Assembly: GCA_024036415.1 (NCBI GenBank)
Contig: JAMWET010000550.1
Coordinates: 1-64,000 of the forward strand
Length of the DNA: 64,000 nucleotides
DNA from: Prochilodus magdalenae
Taxonomy: Eukaryota > Chordata > Actinopteri > Characiformes > Prochilodontidae
Direction: 5' to 3'
Position 1 is the stretch's first letter; every line of letters begins with the position of its first letter. Below the pieces are notes generated by a model. It was not told the DNA's origin, searched no databases, and saw nothing but the letters and a program-made list of their open reading frames with translations. Both the position numbers and the translations under genes were made by a program. Positions 1 through 10,241 of the stretch are shown piece after piece.

Positions 1-75
1 AAGAAAAAAGAGGGGAGGTGGAGGAGAGGAGGGGAGGGGGGGGGAGGGGGATAAAGGGGGGAGAAGGGGGGAGAA
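1..75. repeat. Purine-rich low-complexity tract
   Basis: Almost pure G and A on the + strand, with runs of up to nine G. It is low-complexity DNA at the window edge and I see no gene in it. Confidence 0.8.
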
Positions 76-1600
76 AGAAAAAAATGGAGGGAATTAGAAA
101 TAAAATTAATATTGTGAGTAATAAGGGAGATGTGAAAAAATGCTGAGAAACGAAATGCCATCGACTTCGTCTATTTTAAAAATCATCTCTGGACCTTGTA
201 CACGACCTCATGCGACAATGTAAGCGGCCTCAAACACACCCACGAGAGACAAACCTGTGGCGACATAAGTTACTTGTCACCTGCTAGTGTCAACCTAGGG
301 TTACACTGGTCCTTAGGGTCTCATAATACAGTCCACATTTTCGCACCATCTCTAAGCATTGTGAGCTGGCATAGAGCAAAATTCCGGACCATCTGTGTGG
401 CCCTGAAGGACTGGATTAAAAACTACTGTTCTTTTGCATTGCGCAAGAGACCTCTGCAACAGCTGCAGTGACAGGGTTAGACAAATCCACTTTGTTTAGT
501 AAGTTCCACTTTTGAGTTAACTCACACTGAACTTTCCAATATCTCCTTTGGTGGACTGTTACTCATTCATGACCAATGCTCACTTCCCTTCGGCTAGGCT
601 ACTTATGACAGAAAACATGTACAGAAGCTTCCTCTCTTTCTAGGGACCATGCATAAACAGCGTGCGGTTTCTGTATGCAAAACGTATGATACAAAACTCC
701 CAGATATGTATCTCTCAACTTGGAGAACTGAAAGTAGTTCAGACCAGCTGAAGGAACAGGAGCCCAAGCATCTGGACACAGACAGTCCCTTAGTGTATTT
801 TTGTATGTCCCACTCAGTGTACAATTTTTATTTATTGCTGAGATTCTCTCAGAGTCAAGGGTAACATTTGGAAGATCCATGGAAAATCATAGAAAAGCCA
901 TGTGGGCGGACAAGAGATGGGGCCTAGGTGCCTGAATAGAGGCCTGCCTATGAAAGACTCTCTAGATTTGTTGCTAGTTCCAACAGCTGAACATTAGGTA
1001 GATTGTTAGGTTGTCTGTAAAGTCTATAGTCAACCCGAAGTAAACCATATGAGTAGAGCAGTTAGCATAAAATTAGTGAGGTACAAACTTCAGCTATGCC
1101 ATACAGTTAAGGTGCCTCACATCTATCACAGATCAAAAGAGTTTAACAGAAGAGCATTCGTCACTGTCTACAGCCAGATCCTGACACAATAGGGAAACTT
1201 AATCTTCCCCTTTCAGTATTACATATTCACTTCAGTCTCAAGAATATCTGTTTAATAAGTCAGAATTCAACTGTTGATGGGAAGTTCTTGTCACTTTGTG
1301 GTTAAAACAAGTGAGTGAATTTAGAAAGACCAGTGTGAGACATATGAAACTGATCGACTTTATTCACAGCACTAGTCTGATAATAGAAGCAGTACAAGGC
1401 TGGCTTCTTTTTTTAATATATGGTACAAATTAGGCAGCTTGTAATATAAATGAGTCTGCTTATATTACCAAATAGTCTGCATTGTCCGCACTGTGCACTG
1501 TGCCATTATTACACTGGGCCTTACTCACCAATATCTTTTTAGGTTTAATCTTTAATTTGTTCTTTGATTTTTCTAAGAAAAAGTCTTAGAAACCTGACCT
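76..1600. other. Intergenic, no recognised gene
   Basis: Only short open frames (93 codons or fewer) with no recognisable protein family on either strand. AT-rich, with no clear terminal repeats. Confidence 0.6.
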
Positions 1601-1604
1601 GAAA

Positions 1605-1915
1605 CCGCAGACGATAACACGTCAACATCACCAAAGCCTGCTATGGTGTGGTGCCAGACTTTCATGGAGTGACTCAGAAAGGCAGCGGCTCATCTTCAGT
1701 GACGAGTCCCCGCTTTTGTCTTGGTGGAGACGACCGATGAATCTGTGTGTGGAGGCACCGTGGTCGGCATCAAGGTGAAAGATTTGTTGTCACACATGCA
1801 GAAGGCCTGGTGTCATTCCACCTCCACCTCCACCACAACATCTACAGTAACTTTGAGAATATTCAAGCTGCATGGGATGGATAGCTGCAGGACACCATTA
1901 AGAACCACAGTTATT
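1605..1915 (+). mobile_element. Family A Tc1-like relic, copy 1
   Basis: Degraded middle and C-terminal part of a Tc1-like (IS630/Tc1/mariner) transposase. In changing frames it reads FSDESP, then GGDD-like and CVE/CVWRH-like residues, then a remnant of the C-terminal AWDG motif. The catalytic core between the RRPGV-like residues (about 1808) and the LQ-L-E-like residues (about 1845) is absent, the same internal deletion as in other copies here. Non-functional. Confidence 0.65.
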
Positions 1916-2670
1916 GAACTTGTAATTAGATCTTGAATTCTGAGAATTTACTCCCTCACTGTTTGTGAAATTCCAAGTGTAGGAATCTAGTCTTGCATGG
2001 CTGGGAGCGATGGCCTCAGAGTGATCTGACTTTCCTATAAGGACATTTGTTGAATCAGGTCTAGTTAATGAGCCAGACCATTCTCAGATTTTGCGCATGA
2101 CTCTTTGCTTGTTGAACTCCTCAACCTCAAAGCTGTCTGGGACATATTGACCTCTGATGGCACTATGCTTTTTATAGTAGCGCTGAAGACCCAAAGTGGA
2201 GGACTGATGTTAACAGTCTCTTTGAAGGACACCTTTATATGTCTTCCTGGCTATAATACAGACAAGGGCGGCATTATGGTGCACAGACACTACAGATCTG
2301 CAGTAGAACTGATCTCTCTAGCTCTGTGTTTTTCCTTTTAATTGTTGGTGAGTAAGTTAGCTCAACATGTTGTCGATTCAGCAGCTTTTCAAGCTGACAT
2401 AGGCTACATTTTTCTAGCATGGCTGCGGTGTAAAGGTGTGATTCCATTTGCATGCATGTATGTAAAGCACTTGTGCATTAAGTGCGTCAACCCCATCTCT
2501 AGTTCCTTGATAAACTCCCCAGAGCACCATCTTCTCAGTTCTCTATTGGAAACTTTTGAATAGATGTTGACCACAGGATTAGTAAATGATTTATGACTCA
2601 TCTCGTGCCTCCGTAGTGTGGAATCTGCTTATATTAAAGGTCGATTCCATCAGATTCTCTCAACTTTCTG
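1916..2670. other. Intergenic, no recognised gene
   Basis: Open frames of 65 to 78 codons at 2105-2563 show no family resemblance and overlap each other on both strands. Nothing else is supported. Confidence 0.55.
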
Positions 2671-2675
2671 CGTAA

Positions 2676-2805
2676 TTCAGTTGTTAAGGTGGTTTGGAGT
2701 GAAATGCTCTGTTCTAGACAAACAAAGACAGCATTGTTCACTGTGGTGGTGATAGGAACCAGACATCTGAAACACCTAAGGCCTCTAAAAAAGGTCACTA
2801 AAGGA
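2676..2805 (+). repeat. Interspersed repeat family C, copy 1
   Basis: Shares the stretch around GTGATAGGAACCA, followed by a CTGAA-CC-CTAA segment, with 32935-33090 (same strand) and, reversed, with 20465-20600 and 37050-37130. Class unknown. At least four copies in one window mark it as dispersed repeat DNA. Confidence 0.5.
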
Positions 2806-2903
2806 GATTTTCTATGCTAAATAGTTACCAACATGCTGGTTAATTCCTAATATTGTTTAAGGCCAGTTTTAAGATGACGCTTTGGCCGTTCATGGTGGAG
2901 ACG

Positions 2904-3399
2904 TACAGGGGTTGGACAATGAAACTGAAACACCTGGTTTTAGACCACAATCATTTATTAGTTGGGGGTGGGCCTCCTTTTGCGGCCAGTACAGCGTCAG
3001 TTTGTCTTGGGAATGACATATACAAGTCCTGCATAGTGGCCAGGTCACTACGTGATGCTGGTGGAGGTTCGTCCTTCTTGGTGGTATGCTGACATTACCC
3101 TGGATACCGTGGCTCTTGATACATCACAAAGACTTGCTGTCTTGGTCACAGATGCGCCAGCAAGATGTGCACCAACAGTGTGTCCTCTTTTGAACTCTGG
3201 TATGTCACCCATAATGCTGTGTGCATTGCAGTATTTTGAGCAGAACTGTGCTCTTACCTGCTAACTGAACCTTCACACTCTGCTCTTACTGGTGCAATGT
3301 GCAATTAGTGAAGATTGGCCACCAGGCTGGTCCAATTTAGCCATGAGACCTCCCACACTAAAATGACAGGTGTTTCAGTTTCATTGTCCAACCCCTGTA
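2904..3399 (-). mobile_element. Tc1-derived MITE with perfect 31-bp TIRs
   Basis: A non-autonomous DNA transposon of about 492 bp. The left terminal repeat (2906-2936, starting CAGGGGTTGGACAATGAAAC) is the exact reverse complement of the right one (3367-3397). Both ends are flanked by TA (2904-2905 and 3398-3399), the target-site duplication of Tc1/mariner elements. Inside, on the minus strand, is a remnant of the transposase N-terminus (3048-3212), so the element is an internally deleted Tc1-like transposon. Perfect repeats suggest recent movement compared with the other relics nearby. It cannot transpose by itself because the DDE catalytic domain is missing. Confidence 0.93.
3048..3212 (-). 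pseudogene. Tc1-like transposase N-terminal HTH remnant (54 aa)
   Basis: An intact 54-codon reading frame on the minus strand starting MGDIPEFKRG, then HLAGASVTKTASL and DVSRATVSRVMSAY, and ending at TAG. This matches the N-terminal helix-turn-helix (paired-like) DNA-binding segment of Tc1-family transposases, in which the GASVTKTA and VSRATVSKVMSAY pattern is typical. Everything after about residue 48 of the normal protein, including the second HTH and the DDE catalytic domain, is gone. It lies inside the MITE at 2904-3399. A product, if made, could at most bind DNA, and there is no sign that it is expressed. Confidence 0.8.
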
Positions 3400-3486
3400 T
3401 ATTTGTTTGTAAGGCAAATGTATTTTATTAGCATTATCAACCTTGCGAAAAAAAAACTCAATGTTCACTGAAGGGTCTAGCTACAT

Positions 3487-4100
3487 ACACTCATCAGCCA
3501 AAAAATAGCTGCACCCCAAATCAACCGACAAGAATGAAACTTTGTGGGGAGGTTTGACATTGTGAGACATGCGAGTTGTTCAGGTTTCATGCTCGGAATG
3601 TGACGTAAGCAAGGACAAGCCTTCTCTTTGTACCCAGCAGCCATAATGGCGGACATTCAGCAAGCAGTGATGCCCTCCATGAGTCATCCTGTTAGTGCCA
3701 GGAGCATTGCCAGATGGCTGAACGACATAGGACTACATACACAAAGGCTGGTATGACGACTGCTCCTAACACCATGTCAGTGTTGCCAAAAACTGCAATG
3801 GTGGTGTCATGCCAGACTATCATGGAGTGACTCATCTTTGATGCCAAGCCTCTCTTTGGTCTTGCCGGAGACGACCAACGAATCTGTGGAGGAGTTACCA
3901 TGGTCAGCACCCAGATGTAATGTTTGTTGTCATGTGTCACGTGTCCCGAAGGTCTGGTGTCACTCCATCTCCACCCCTACTCCGCAATCTGCAGGAACTG
4001 TGCAAGAGTATTCAAGCTGCATGGGATGGATTATCACAGGACACCATTAGGAACCTTTACGTCTGGCAAGTTGCGTTAGCAAATAAGGCCAAACCCTTCT
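3487..4100 (+). mobile_element. Family A Tc1-like element, copy 2 (5' end preserved)
   Basis: Begins with the family's terminal sequence ACTCATCAGCCAAAAAATAG (from about 3489). The leader then runs to a degraded coding region: HPVSARSIARWLNDIGLHT near 3681-3745, a GDDQ-like segment near 3868, and the C-terminal AWDGLSQDTIRNLY at about 4017-4058. The segment carrying most of the DDE catalytic domain is missing between about 3955 and 3990, and frames are broken, so this is a non-autonomous relic. The typical 3' terminus is not clear. Confidence 0.75.
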
Positions 4101-4109
4101 GAACAATGT

Positions 4110-5020
4110 ATGTTTAGATCTCAGTGATACATTTAAGCAGAAAATAAGCACAGTGTCTACAAGTGTAGCTACGTTATTCCGGCTCTTAGACAAATATAGA
4201 CGTTTACAGCTAGTGACTAATTACCAGGCCTCTGTGAGCAGTTTTGATGCAGCTTCTTTGTGGCTGCTCCATCACTGTTCCCCGTAGCTAATTAGTGATA
4301 GAGTTGTAATGTACTCAGCATCCTCCAGCCAGAACACCGCCCGTCGTTGATATGTCTAAAAAGGGGTCCTGGTTTCAGGGAAAAAAGTGTGTAAAAGCAG
4401 CAGTGTGTGTTAGTGCCATGTTACATGGTGGTATGGATTTATCGGCCTGTCCGGGAGCAGGGGAAAGGCCAGGGGAGAGAGGAGCACGGACAAGCAGCTC
4501 CGCACCCTCACAGTCGATTGCTCACTGGAGCCGAAAATGTGTTTTCGGATCTGGGTTTGACATGCTTTCTGTCCTGCGGGAAGAGATGGAGGGAGGGAGG
4601 GAGAGGGGGAGGAAGTGAGAGGAGAGAGAAAGAGACCAAACATCTCAAGGGTGACACAGTGTTTTGGATAGGTCACAATTTGTGTGTCTTTGGGGGAATA
4701 GGAAGGAGGACAGAGGTTGTGTAATATCAGAAATGTGATGGGTGTGGAAGCGGCGAGTGCAGGGCTGATTCTGACCTTATCTGGACATTATTCAACATGC
4801 TACCTGAGATGATAATACCATGTCTGGGTGATAACAAAAGTGGGAAAAATGGGATAAATCAGACCACTGTGTGCGTAGTTATACTGTACCTACCCCCTAT
4901 CCAAAATAAAGTCCCACACTCTGATATTTCTTAAGCCACCTTTGATTGTGGCTTGGTCTCCAGTTGTATGCAACATCACCACATTGACACTCATTGTCAA
5001 AAGGATAGTTACAACCAGAA
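4110..5020. other. Intergenic with purine-rich patch
   Basis: No recognisable gene. 4583-4640 is a GGGA/GA-rich low-complexity patch that produces overlapping open frames on both strands. These are composition artefacts. Confidence 0.55.
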
Positions 5021-5024
5021 GGAA

Positions 5025-5152
5025 GGGTCAGATTTCAATGTTATTGGGAAGGAAGATAAAGGTTACCAGGAACAATAAATTATGATACACTTAGACTGAT
5101 ATGGGCGATATTTATTAAGGTACATGTACAGAAAGAATCTATCGCAGTATGG
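5025..5152 (-). mobile_element. Family A 3'-end fragment, inverted
   Basis: Matches in reverse the 3' flank of the family seen at 5400-5530 and 22065-22170 (AATAAATATT near the end, then GGAAGGCAAAT-like sequence). It abuts the forward-oriented fragment at 5155, so two family pieces sit head to head. Confidence 0.55.
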
Positions 5153-5154
5153 CA

Positions 5155-5530
5155 AGAAGCTGCCATATTTGCCTCTTGGTGGAGACGACCAACGAATCCA
5201 TGTGTTGTTCACCATGGTCAGCATCAAGGCGCGTCCCGAGGACCTGGTGTCACTCCACCTCCATCCCTACTGCACAATTTGCAGGAACTGTGTGAGGATA
5301 TTCAAGCTACATGGGATGGATTATCACAGGAGACCATTAGGAACCTCTACAACTCCAATGCCGAGACAGCTGGTATGTTGCAACAGCAAAAAAGGGCAAC
5401 CTAATGCCATACTGAGAGACACTACTTCTGTATGTGTAGCTCAATAAATATTACCCATTTCAGTCTAAATTTATCATCTATATTTATTATTCCTGGCAGG
5501 ATTTGCCTTCCTTCCCAACAGCACTGCAAT
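5155..5530 (+). mobile_element. Family A Tc1-like relic, copy 3
   Basis: Forward fragment from the LGGDDQRIHV transposase motif (5174-5205) through the shared internal-deletion junction (about 5235-5285) to the C-terminal MDYHR/AWDG region and the 3' flank ending with GCACTGCAATC. Frames are interrupted and the element is non-functional. Confidence 0.7.
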
Positions 5531-5539
5531 CACACGATG

Positions 5540-6110
5540 AATTATGTATGTTTACATCTCAGCAATACATTTAAACAGAAATGAAGTACAACAATGCAAC
5601 ATGCCAGATAGAGGTAGAGGTACGTAATGGTGTTCCTGTGATAATCCATCCCATGCAGCTTGAACATTCTCACACAGTTCCTGTTGACACCAGGCCTTCT
5701 GAATGCCTGACAGCAAACAGTGCGTCTTGGTGCTGACCTCGGTGTCTCCACACATGGATTTGTTGGTTAACTATATCAGGAAAAAAATTGGGACTTATCA
5801 CTGAAGATGACCTGCTGCCATTCGGAGTCACTCCATGACAATCTGGCATGATACCATTGCAGTCTTTGGTGACGTTGACGTGGTGTTAAGGCCAGTCACA
5901 ATAACACTGTATGTGTAGTCCTGTGTCGTGCAGACATCTACAGATGGTGCTCGGGCTAACAGAATGATTCATGAAGGGTATCACTGCTCACTGAATGTCG
6001 CATGACAGTGATAAGGCCCGCCCTTGCTTATTTTACATACATGGTGGAGCATGAAACTTGATTCATTTGCATCTTTCACAATGTCAAACCCACCCACCAA
6101 CCCTAGCACT
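5540..6110 (-). mobile_element. Family A Tc1-like relic, copy 4
   Basis: Reverse-strand copy. AAWDGLSQE appears near 5635-5665 and degraded middle transposase sequence at 5690-5900. The family leader (CACAATGTCAAACCCACCCA) follows at 6080-6100. Its internal deletion is larger than in copy 2. Confidence 0.7.
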
Positions 6111-6169
6111 CTGTGATGACTAGTTAATGTGTGAAAATGATTCCTCATTTTTCCCAAAAATCTCTTTCA

Positions 6170-6875
6170 GTCTGAGCCCAATGAGGCTTGACATTGTCAT
6201 CCTGGAATAGCCTGGTCATTCAGTACATTCAGGTGCTCAGCTGACTTCACTTTTTGGCACATAACATTATAAAGTCTAGACCTGACCATCTGAAACAACC
6301 CCAGGTCAAAGCACTGCCTCCAGAGGCTTGTACAGTGGACACTGCGCTTGGTGGGGAGCATCACTACAGGCTCTTCCCGGCTTGCCCTGATGTGCCTCTG
6401 GAACAGCATTAATCTGGACTCACAAGGCCACTTGACCTTCTTCAATTACTCCAGAGTCCAGTCTTTATGCCCTCTAGTAAACCTAAGCTTGTTTTGTCAA
6501 TTATCCTCACTAGCTAGTGGTTGCTCAGTCATTCAGGATTTTTTCCGACCTCATGTCATCCATGAAGTTGACCATTCTCCCTCCAGGTTTTAGTATGCGA
6601 TGGGCAGTTCATAAATCAGTTCAGTCATTTCAGCTTCTCCCTAGTTGTTTTCTTTGCTTGATGCGTGTCAATAATTTGACCCTTCTGAAACATAGTAACG
6701 TATTTTTCACGACCACAGGATATGTCTTTCCACATGACCGTTCAAGAAATGAGGAGCCACTGCATCAGTGAGTGTTAAAAAATTGTTTCCAGGTATTAAT
6801 CACTTTAGTAATTATCCAGTCAATGGCTTCTAAGTATTTGCGTATTTGGTTTATTTGGCCAGGCAGTGTATATAC
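6170..6875 (-). mobile_element. Second Tc1-like transposon relic (different family)
   Basis: Minus-strand remnant of another fish Tc1-like transposon. At its 5' side it ends in the GGCCAGGCAGTGTA-type terminal sequence (about 6855-6872). Pieces of the transposase follow towards lower coordinates (see the pseudogene at 6190-6735). The 3' portion after the second catalytic region is missing, so the element is truncated. Confidence 0.75.
6190..6735 (-). pseudogene. Broken Tc1-like transposase
   Basis: From 6735 downwards the minus strand reads MWKDISCGREKYVTMFQKGQ, the N-terminal HTH region of Tc1-like transposases. After a disrupted stretch, 6445-6197 reads through CESRLMLFQ, then VRSRLYNVM and NVLNDQAIP. 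This corresponds to the DDE domain, where family members have a DESRF catalytic motif; here the first catalytic aspartate is replaced (CESRL). A FQDDN piece carrying the second catalytic aspartate survives in another frame at about 6191-6207. Deletions, frame changes and a lost catalytic residue show it is dead. Confidence 0.75.
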
Positions 6876-7032
6876 TTGAACTGGTGTAATGAGAATCAGA
6901 ATCAAGCTTTATTTGCCAAGTATGTTCACACATACAAGGAATTTGTCTTTGGTGACAGTAGCTCACAGTGTAACAACATAACACATAGTACACACACACG
7001 CATCCTAACTCACACAACCAACCCCACCCCTC

Positions 7033-7052
7033 ACACACACACACACACACAC
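7033..7052. repeat. (CA)n microsatellite
   Basis: Short CA run inside the LINE 3' UTR. Confidence 0.9.
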
Positions 7053-7314
7053 AATACCTTACATACCTGTAAGCCTTACAACATGTGTAGCTGCATGTGT
7101 ATATTAAAGTGCAGAGTGCAGCAGTCCGGATGTAGAGACAGATTAAGGCTTACAAGTGCAGTACAAGAAGAAACACCAGTCTGAGACGGTCAGTACAGAG
7201 GGTGGAGTGATGTGTGATACTTTTTATTATCAGATAAATAAGATAAATTAAAAGCGCAGTATAGCAGAACAGGAAGTGAGACAGGCGTCCCAATTGTGGA
7301 GTGTTCTGGTTGCT

Positions 7315-7602
7315 TCAGAGGACTACCCGATCAATCGTCTGTCTGTAGGCAGACTCATCTTCGTCCTGGATGAGACCAATGACTGTTGTATCATCTTCAA
7401 GCTTCAGGATTTTGACGGAGGGGTCCACAGCGGTACAGTCGTTTGTATACCGAGAAAAGAGCCGTGGGGACAAAACACAACCTTGAGTAGCTCCTGTGCT
7501 GGTTGTCTTGGTTCTCGAGCTGACCTTCCCCAGCCTCACCTGCTGCTCTCTGCCGGTAAGGAAGTTTGTGATCCACTGGCAGGTGGAGGCTGGCACGTCC
7601 AC
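7315..7602 (-). pseudogene. LINE reverse transcriptase fragment
   Basis: A 95-codon open frame reading [18 protein letters not shown], then [16 protein letters not shown], then [13 protein letters not shown]. This is the palm part of a non-LTR reverse transcriptase (QGCVLSP motif, then the DD motif). The normal F/Y-ADD active-site box is L-EDD here, so the alanine is changed, and the frame stops soon afterwards. The N-terminal RT, the endonuclease and the rest of ORF2 are missing. Confidence 0.85.
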
Positions 7603-7620
7603 CTGCCAGTGCTCTAAAGG

Positions 7621-8800
7621 GCCTTTGTGCTATCCAGCGTAGGTGCACTTATTTTCAGGTTCAATCCCATTTTCCATTCTGAGGTGAAGATACAGTACAG
7701 AGTTGATACTACACAGTATGGACTGGCTCAGTTAACAGAAGTTTTCCCGCGCCTGTCACGAGACCAAGGGCTTTATTGGCAATATGGTTTTAAAGTTTGA
7801 TAAACCGTTCCAAATTTGATTGATTGATCCGTATTGGAATGTACCCCTCTTACTTCCCAGCATGCTTGTGTCAGTATAAATTCACATGGTTAAAGGCCTC
7901 ATGCTTAGGATTCAGTTCAGGCCTGTGCATATGATGGACAGTACAGTCTCCCTCTGTGTGCGTGTGTGTGGGTGGGTGTGTGTGTATGTGTTGTGCTGAG
8001 TGCACAGTGTCAGATTGAGAACCCTCAACCTGACAGAAAGACTCCGGGCTTCAGTGATTGCCGCGTTGAGGGATGAAGTGGAGAATCTACGAGCATGCCA
8101 TTGTTTTTCCCAGAGCGCCGATCTATTCTGACAGTCAGCCCAAACGTCAGTGTCAAAGAATACACACACACGCGCGCACACTGACGGAGTGAGTCAACTG
8201 CAGGAGGGACACTGAAAGAGAATGAATGACATTCCTTTGTTAGGACAAATACAGGAGGAGTTTGTTGTTTTTACTTTTTCTGCATGTTTTCCATGCGCTA
8301 GAAAGTACAGTTTCCCAACAGACAACAGATTTGCGGAAAACCGGCAGAAGCGTCACTAACTGGGTGGTTATCAGATCACTCGTGCACCCATTCGCTGTTG
8401 CTCATTTTGACATGTGAGGTTAGAAACAGACGGGCAATGATTCATTCATGAAGTTAGCAAGAGTTCCACCTATGAAGCTTTTCAGTTTCATTATTACCAC
8501 CTGGTACATTCTTGGTACTGCTGGTACCATCTTCCTGTGCCAGGGGTCAAAAAGTGACAAGATTAGAAAAAAACACCTCCAAGTTCCCAGTAGCTTCGCC
8601 AAGGTGTTTGCAAGTTTGCCTTACAGTCTTTTTCTCTGGGGTTTTACCGATGCATTTCTTTCTAGCTAAATGCCACTGTACCTACATTAAAGGGATTGTT
8701 TTAAAGGGCACATTTTTTGCTTCCTGTTTTCTAAGTTTAAAATGTGGTATGTAAGCACTGTCAAAGTTTAAACTGTATCCTATTCAGAAACAGCCCACGC
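7621..8800. other. Intergenic, no recognised gene
   Basis: Contains an imperfect TG run (7957-7990) and a short CA/CG run (8161-8180). Open frames at 7912-8181 and 8420-8754 show no family match and overlap in several frames. Confidence 0.5.
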
Positions 8801-8804
8801 TGCA

Positions 8805-9330
8805 GTCAGTGTTTTTATGATGTCATACAAACCAACACATGTACATCCGCCCTTTTGACCTAAAGCAGATCTGCTCACTTATTAAGTTATAAGGACTTAT
8901 CACCTCAGGCTATAGGCTATAGGGGTGTTTCAGCCTGGAATGCTTTTTGGATCTGGTTCAACACGGGCCAGCCGATTAAAACAGGAGACCAACAACCTTA
9001 AAGGGCCCATACCATACAAAATGGTACATTTTCACTATTGTTTTGATTTTTATGGAAGTATGTATTTGTTGTTTTTGTGATGTCACATAAGCCAACACAT
9101 AAACATATAATACTGTGTAAAAGCACCTAAGCTTCAAGTGTGCACTCAAGTTTCAAATGTGAAAGCACCTGAGCTTTCATCCCTGTCGGTTGATTCATTC
9201 TGGGTGTAGCTATTTGTAGAACTGTCAGTATATACACCCTTTTGGTCTATGGCAGTTTAACCCCGCCCACACACACTTAAATTATAAGGAGTGTTTCAGG
9301 CTGGACTGCTTTTTGAGGAAGCCACACTCA
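8805..9330. repeat. Interspersed repeat family F, two adjacent copies
   Basis: 8805-9000 and 9058-9330 share TGATGTCA(C/T)A-AA-CCAACACA and a GGTGTTTCAG-CTGGA-TGCTTTTTG end. Related sequence recurs at about 25355-25385 and 62190-62420. At 9184-9217 a small piece of the family A terminus (CGGTTGATTCATTCTGGGTG) is embedded. Class unknown. Confidence 0.5.
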
Positions 9331-9559
9331 CATGTCCAATGAATGTAGGATACAGGCTCTTTAACCTTTACATCAGGAGCCAAGAGCAAAATATCGTGGC
9401 CCTTTTTATCAGTGCCCTTTTGTACTTTAGGAGTGAACACATCAGCCATGTGTCTCCAGAACTCCAAATCGTTCATCCTTTCCATCTGGGGTCACTTGCT
9501 CCCCATCCAGCTCTACATTCGGGTCCACACGTGCTCGCACACCCCTCCAGTGTGTGTGG

Positions 9560-9780
9560 TCCTGCTAGATGTCTTAAAGCGCCCCCCTCTTGCGGTACGG
9601 GAGCGCGGCGTGTGTGACACTCTCTCGCCCGGGACAAGTTACCATAGCAACAGCCGTGGAGCTCATTAGCAGCCCTGCAGCGCAGCCCTGGCAACGGCTT
9701 GAGAGCATCTCCATGGCAATGGAAACGTCACTAAGAGCTGCGCCGAAGCGGGTTTAATCTTCCCGCCAAAAAAATATCCT
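9560..9780. promoter_or_regulatory. CpG-rich element with RFX X-box
   Basis: A CpG-rich patch in otherwise AT-rich surroundings. It carries GTTACCATAGCAAC (9638-9651), a near-palindromic X-box of the kind bound by RFX factors, plus related half sites CTGGCAACGG (about 9688-9697) and CCATGGCAATGG (about 9711-9722). A CRE-like AACGTCAC follows at about 9724 and an E2F-like TTCCCGCC at 9760-9767. I see no coding exon next to it. It could be a distal enhancer or a promoter of a non-coding transcript. The motif is seen; the role is inferred. Confidence 0.45.
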
Positions 9781-10241
9781 CAGGTCCCATCATCCCCTTG
9801 TAAACAGCACAGTCAAACATTAACACGGACTCATGGTTGTGGTCCATTTTTCCCCCACCCCCCAAAACTTGTTGTTTGGCCGCTACGGTTTGTTCCAGTA
9901 CAGAAAAGAGAAATGATTTATGGAGCCGGACCGCTTTCGTGACATCATGTTCTTTGCCTAGCTCCAGATTTTTCAGCTGTGAATGTAATCAAAACACCAC
10001 CGATTACAACCCAAACCCGACCGCCGGGTTCTCGCCAAGCCTTGCACCTCAACACTTGGACTAGGCCTGGGTCACGAACAGAAACATTTACTGCTCTGTA
10101 AATCAGCGGCTGTTGCTTCTGAGTGCGTAAATCCAAACATAGCTTACCTCCAGAACCACAGCTTGGAGATCTGTGGACCGCACAAGTCTGTTCCATCGTG
10201 CTTTTACTCGACTGTCAGGTTAAATAAGGCTGTGAGACTGG
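9781..10241. other. Intergenic, no recognised gene
   Basis: Unique-looking DNA between the CpG-rich patch and the satellite. Open frames on both strands (75-83 codons) carry no recognisable motif. Confidence 0.5.

Larger units (their letters stand above)
6885..7620 (-). mobile_element. Rex1/L2-like LINE, 5'-truncated 3' end
   Basis: On the minus strand a reverse-transcriptase fragment (7602-7315) is followed by a 3' UTR. The UTR ends near 6890 with sequence reading, on that strand, AATAAAGCTTGATTCTGATT, the short-repeat 3' tail of CR1-clade (Rex1/L2-type) non-LTR retrotransposons in fish. A CA/TG microsatellite (7033-7052) lies inside the UTR. Truncation at the 5' side is the usual outcome of incomplete reverse transcription. 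Confidence 0.8.
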
